From Bdellovibrionales bacterium RIFOXYA1_FULL_36_14 (GTDB taxonomy: Bacteria > Bdellovibrionota > Bacteriovoracia > Bacteriovoracales > Bacteriovoracaceae): a stretch of 64,000 nucleotides of DNA. Positions 61,140-64,000 of this stretch are shown here, piece after piece; within the stretch, counting starts at the first letter, position 1; each line of letters starts with the position of its first letter. Under the pieces are notes generated by a model that was not told the origin of the DNA, did not search any database, and saw only the letters and a list, made by a program, of their open reading frames with translations. The position numbers and the translations under genes are program-made. The stretch is from positions 1 through 64,000 of the forward strand of contig MEPW01000018.1 of NCBI GenBank assembly GCA_001769975.1, written 5' to 3'.

Positions 61140-64000
61140 TTATCTCCCGTGTGTTTGAGCACCCCATTGATCTATTGGTGTGCTAAACCCTCTTTGAGAG
61201 TCGTTCATAAATCCTCTTTGCATATCATCTTCACCTATACATGTCCCATGTAGGTTTTCACCCATCCCTTCCCATACTTCGGAAAACGGAGGCTCCAGCG
61301 GAAGCAGCATGTAATTTTGCAATTGCACATTAAGATTTCTAGAGGCCAGAGATACACCTTCACCGTCAACGAAAGCCTCTTTTTCTTTTTCCTTATAGCA
61401 AGACAGAGGATCATCCTTTTTTTTAAGACAAGTTTGGGCTAAATCTACGACAATTTCTCGTTGTAAAATAGCGCAAGCATCTTTATCACCAGGTTTGAGC
61501 ATCTTTACAAATTTCTCTTTAGCATCATTTTTATCGTTGAGAGTATCTTTATTGGTAACGCGTTTTTGAATATTTTTGGCTAAATCACTGGACATAGTGT
61601 GTATTTCGGGTTTCATCGGATCATCTTTTAAAGCTGAGGCAATCGAACTTAATTTCAGGTTTAATTTTTCAAGATTGTCAGCTTCAAATGCCTTGTTAGC
61701 TTCATTTATCAGTTCCTTAACGTTGTTATAAATTATTAGGTTATTAGGTGTAGTGGTTGCACCGTCATTGATATGGTCAATTTTTTCTTGCAAATCTTTC
61801 AAATCTTTTTTAATTTTTTCATCTGATATATCACCGGATTTATCATAATTATTAATTTCTTTGGTATGGAATTCTTTTGAACTCAAAGTCTGGTCTTGAT
61901 CCGCATGACTTTTTGCTTGCATGAAAAAATCTTTTAACCCTTTTAGTTTTTGGTCAAAATAATATTCCCCAGTTAAGGTAAGTTCGTCTTCATCATCATC
62001 ACTTCCATTTTTCTTATTAAGTTTGTCAAAACCTGAAAACAATTTTTTCTTTTTCGAAGGTTTATTTTTGTCTGCTTTCGCAGTGTCTTTATTAGGTTCA
62101 GTTTCGGTGCCCTCATTTAGATAGTCTAAAATTTCCTGTTTGCTGACTCCTTCGGGTGCCATGGCAAGCAGTTTTTTGATTAATCCTTTCTTCAGGGCTT
62201 CAAAACTATAATCGTTATTCAAACAAAGTTTAGGAAGGCTGAGTTGCTTGATCGCATCATCCTCATTTTCATCTTTTTCGTTATTAATTTTGTCGCAAAT
62301 AGTTTTATAGGAATTTAAGTTATACAGAACTTGGTCTGGATCTTTGATGGCGATTGCTACGTCATCCAGACCATCAATGAGACTTTGAATTTCTTGATCA
62401 CATCCAGGTCCTGGGTGAGGTCGATTCAGACTATGATATTTGGTACAATATCGTTTTTTATCGTTAATTTCCTCGAACATTTTTTTCTGTAGCTCTTCTT
62501 GTTCTCTTTTGGCTTCTTCTTTCATGTGCTTTTGATTCATATCAATTTCAGCAATTTTATCCGAACAAAGTGTCCTGAAATCATCCCACTTGCGTTGATT
62601 TTCTTTTAACTTCTTTCTGGTTTTATCAACATATCCGCCTGCTTTACCTACACTTTGAATGTCATCATTTACTTTTTGGATAGTCTCCATGAGCTTTCCA
62701 ATGTTGTCAGAAAGATCGTCCATAAAGGAGAATTTCTTTTTACCGGTGACATCTCCGAGCAGGTCAATGTCGTAAGGACTCATAACTTTTTCTGGTAGTT
62801 TTACAAAGAGATCTTCTGGAAGAGGGATGTTCACTTCGGGAAATTGAGCGGCGAAAACTGCCATATCTTGAAAAACTTGGGTCTTTAAAACGTTAAGTGT
62901 TCTTTCTGTTTCAGCAGTGAAAGCTAGGACATTTTGATTATATGTACCAGCGACATTTTTTATCTGAGTCACTCTATCTTCGATATGCTTTTGGGCCAAG
63001 GACTGACAAGACTTTACTCGCGTAGCACATTTAACAGCATTATCCAGACAAAATCCTATAGACTCAGGAGTCAGGGTTTTTGTATTACAACTGGCAGCAG
63101 TTTGATTAATGCCCCCTCCACAATTAAGCGTACGTTCCCTGATTTCTTTGGCCAAATCAGTGGTGAAATGAGATCCTAAATTTTTAATTTCATTTACTAA
63201 GCGTTCCCCTTCTTTTACTTTTTCCATACCACTTCTAGCATCTCGCGCTCCTTCTTTGGTAGAAAAAGCATTGGTGCCTTCTAATGGCCCGTTGGATTTA
63301 GAACATTGATTAACAATTGATAAATAAACCGCGTAGGGAGTTTTGGGAGTATTCCCCTTTAGGGTGGCAAATGAACCTTTAAGGATAACGTCGTTGCCAT
63401 ATTTCTGATCAAGGGCCTTTATTTGGTTTAATTTATCTTCGATAAAAGAATTTCTAGATAATATACCATCAAGTTCCGTTTTGTAATTTTTCACAGTAGG
63501 ACTGTTGGAATTTCCTGGAAAATCTAAAAGAGAAAGGACTTGTTGGTTGGTAAGTCCTACCCCGGTTTGATCCTTCATTGTTACGCAATCATGGACCATC
63601 TTTTTTCTAAAATAATCTTTGGCTTCAGTAGCAAACTGTTGCACATTGGTCATGAAGTGACGATCAAGGGCCGGGAGTTCATAACCAGGAAAATCTTTTG
63701 CCAATTGGTCTTTAATTTGTTTATGGCGTTTGGTTAGAATGTCTTGTTGGCGTGCGACGGCAAGTCCCATCTCGTAAAATACCGTTTCTCCCCCTCGATC
63801 AAGATAACCGTCTTTAATATCGAATTCGCCAGGACCGTAGGTATTGACCAGTTTTACGAGTCTTTGAATTTGCACTTCTACCTGGGCCTTTAATTTATCT
63901 TTATCAGACAGCAAGTTAGAAGCATTGCCGTAGAGACTCTTTCCATTTGAATCTGGCGTAGGTGTGGTTAAAGCATCTCTGACTCCTCGAATCCCTTTCT
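61140..64000 (-). CDS. Large helical protein of unknown function, 5' end off the window
   Basis: At least 952 residues; the frame is open through 64000 (sequence before the TTG at 63914 reads KGIRGVRDALTTPTPDSNGK without a stop), so the true start lies outside. Highly helical and charged, with coiled-coil-like stretches (HMKEEAKREQEELQKKMFEE) and scattered Cys (NCGGGINQTAASCNTK, NAVKCATRVKSCQS), suggesting export. Ends with FMNDSQRGFSTPIDQWGAQTHGR. No family recognised. First gene of the reverse operon with the lipoprotein peptidase. Confidence 0.65.
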   Translation of the reverse strand, partial: KGIRGVRDALTTPTPDSNGKSLYGNASNLLSDKDKLKAQVEVQIQRLVKLVNTYGPGEFDIKDGYLDRGGETVFYEMGLAVARQQDILTKRHKQIKDQLAKDFPGYELPALDRHFMTNVQQFATEAKDYFRKKMVHDCVTMKDQTGVGLTNQQVLSLLDFPGNSNSPTVKNYKTELDGILSRNSFIEDKLNQIKALDQKYGNDVILKGSFATLKGNTPKTPYAVYLSIVNQCSKSNGPLEGTNAFSTKEGARDARSGMEKVKEGERLVNEIKNLGSHFTTDLAKEIRERTLNCGGGINQTAASCNTKTLTPESIGFCLDNAVKCATRVKSCQSLAQKHIEDRVTQIKNVAGTYNQNVLAFTAETERTLNVLKTQVFQDMAVFAAQFPEVNIPLPEDLFVKLPEKVMSPYDIDLLGDVTGKKKFSFMDDLSDNIGKLMETIQKVNDDIQSVGKAGGYVDKTRKKLKENQRKWDDFRTLCSDKIAEIDMNQKHMKEEAKREQEELQKKMFEEINDKKRYCTKYHSLNRPHPGPGCDQEIQSLIDGLDDVAIAIKDPDQVLYNLNSYKTICDKINNEKDENEDDAIKQLSLPKLCLNNDYSFEALKKGLIKKLLAMAPEGVSKQEILDYLNEGTETEPNKDTAKADKNKPSKKKKLFSGFDKLNKKNGSDDDEDELTLTGEYYFDQKLKGLKDFFMQAKSHADQDQTLSSKEFHTKEINNYDKSGDISDEKIKKDLKDLQEKIDHINDGATTTPNNLIIYNNVKELINEANKAFEADNLEKLNLKLSSIASALKDDPMKPEIHTMSSDLAKNIQKRVTNKDTLNDKNDAKEKFVKMLKPGDKDACAILQREIVVDLAQTCLKKKDDPLSCYKEKEKEAFVDGEGVSLASRNLNVQLQNYMLLPLEPPFSEVWEGMGENLHGTCIGEDDMQRGFMNDSQRGFSTPIDQWGAQTHGR

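Overview
The window is AT-rich, gene-dense bacterial chromosome with genes on both strands, many 1-14 nt overlaps, and good Shine-Dalgarno (SD) sites (GGAG/AAGGA types). The gene content suggests a Bdellovibrio/Bacteriovorax-like predator (Bdellovibrionota). It has class II B12-dependent NrdJ, PilZ/receiver and sigma-54-activator-like signalling proteins, a BtpA-family protein, a histone-tail/SWIB fusion, very large lipoproteins, and secreted nucleases and metallopeptidases. The assignment is inference from families; no rRNA, tRNA, CRISPR array, intact insertion sequence or replication origin was seen.

Layout. 1-6.9 kb is housekeeping: a response regulator fragment, dus, ffh, rpsP-khpA with a terminator, queF, hemH, a metallo-beta-lactamase hydrolase and a RimK-like ligase. 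7-10.2 kb has an M14 carboxypeptidase lipoprotein and a PilZ-GAF-AAA+ protein whose AAA+ module has lost its key motifs. 10.2-15.2 kb has htpX, glmM-tsaE, and a cysteine-poor Rrf2 regulator overlapping a cysteine desulfurase. A 368-base non-coding stretch rich in inverted repeats follows. 15.6-25.4 kb has a CoA-binding protein and methyltransferase, a PAS histidine kinase, a LysR regulator overlapping a CCA/poly(A) polymerase, a double receiver/PilZ protein, a DUF1624 membrane protein and the SWIB protein.

26-31 kb is dominated by a 1399-residue PutA-like fusion whose proline dehydrogenase looks intact but whose aldehyde dehydrogenase module lacks all three catalytic residues. 31.9-37 kb is a tight operon of three secreted proteins: a phospholipase-D-fold protein, a DNase-I-fold nuclease and an unknown with a calcium-loop motif. 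37-39.7 kb carries a glycosyltransferase and UDP-galactopyranose mutase. 40-46 kb is nrdJ, preceded by two good NrdR boxes and followed after one base by a surface zinc-protease/beta-barrel protein. 46-55 kb encodes a 2039-residue lipoprotein with a seven-bladed propeller and a 793-residue protein with four 32-residue repeats. 55-58 kb is two-subunit class I fumarase and metG. 58.2-64 kb is a reverse-strand operon of an unknown large helical protein (running off the edge), a lipoprotein metallopeptidase and a small anchored protein.

Together the cell-surface and secreted genes (M14, nuclease operon, two HExxH proteins, giant lipoproteins) suggest polymer degradation and surface interaction, interspersed with ordinary translation, heme, queuosine, cell-wall and nucleotide genes. 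The best candidates for new biology are the pseudoenzyme PutA fusion, the degenerate AAA+ PilZ protein, the secreted nuclease operon, the SWIB histone-like fusion and the giant repeat lipoproteins.
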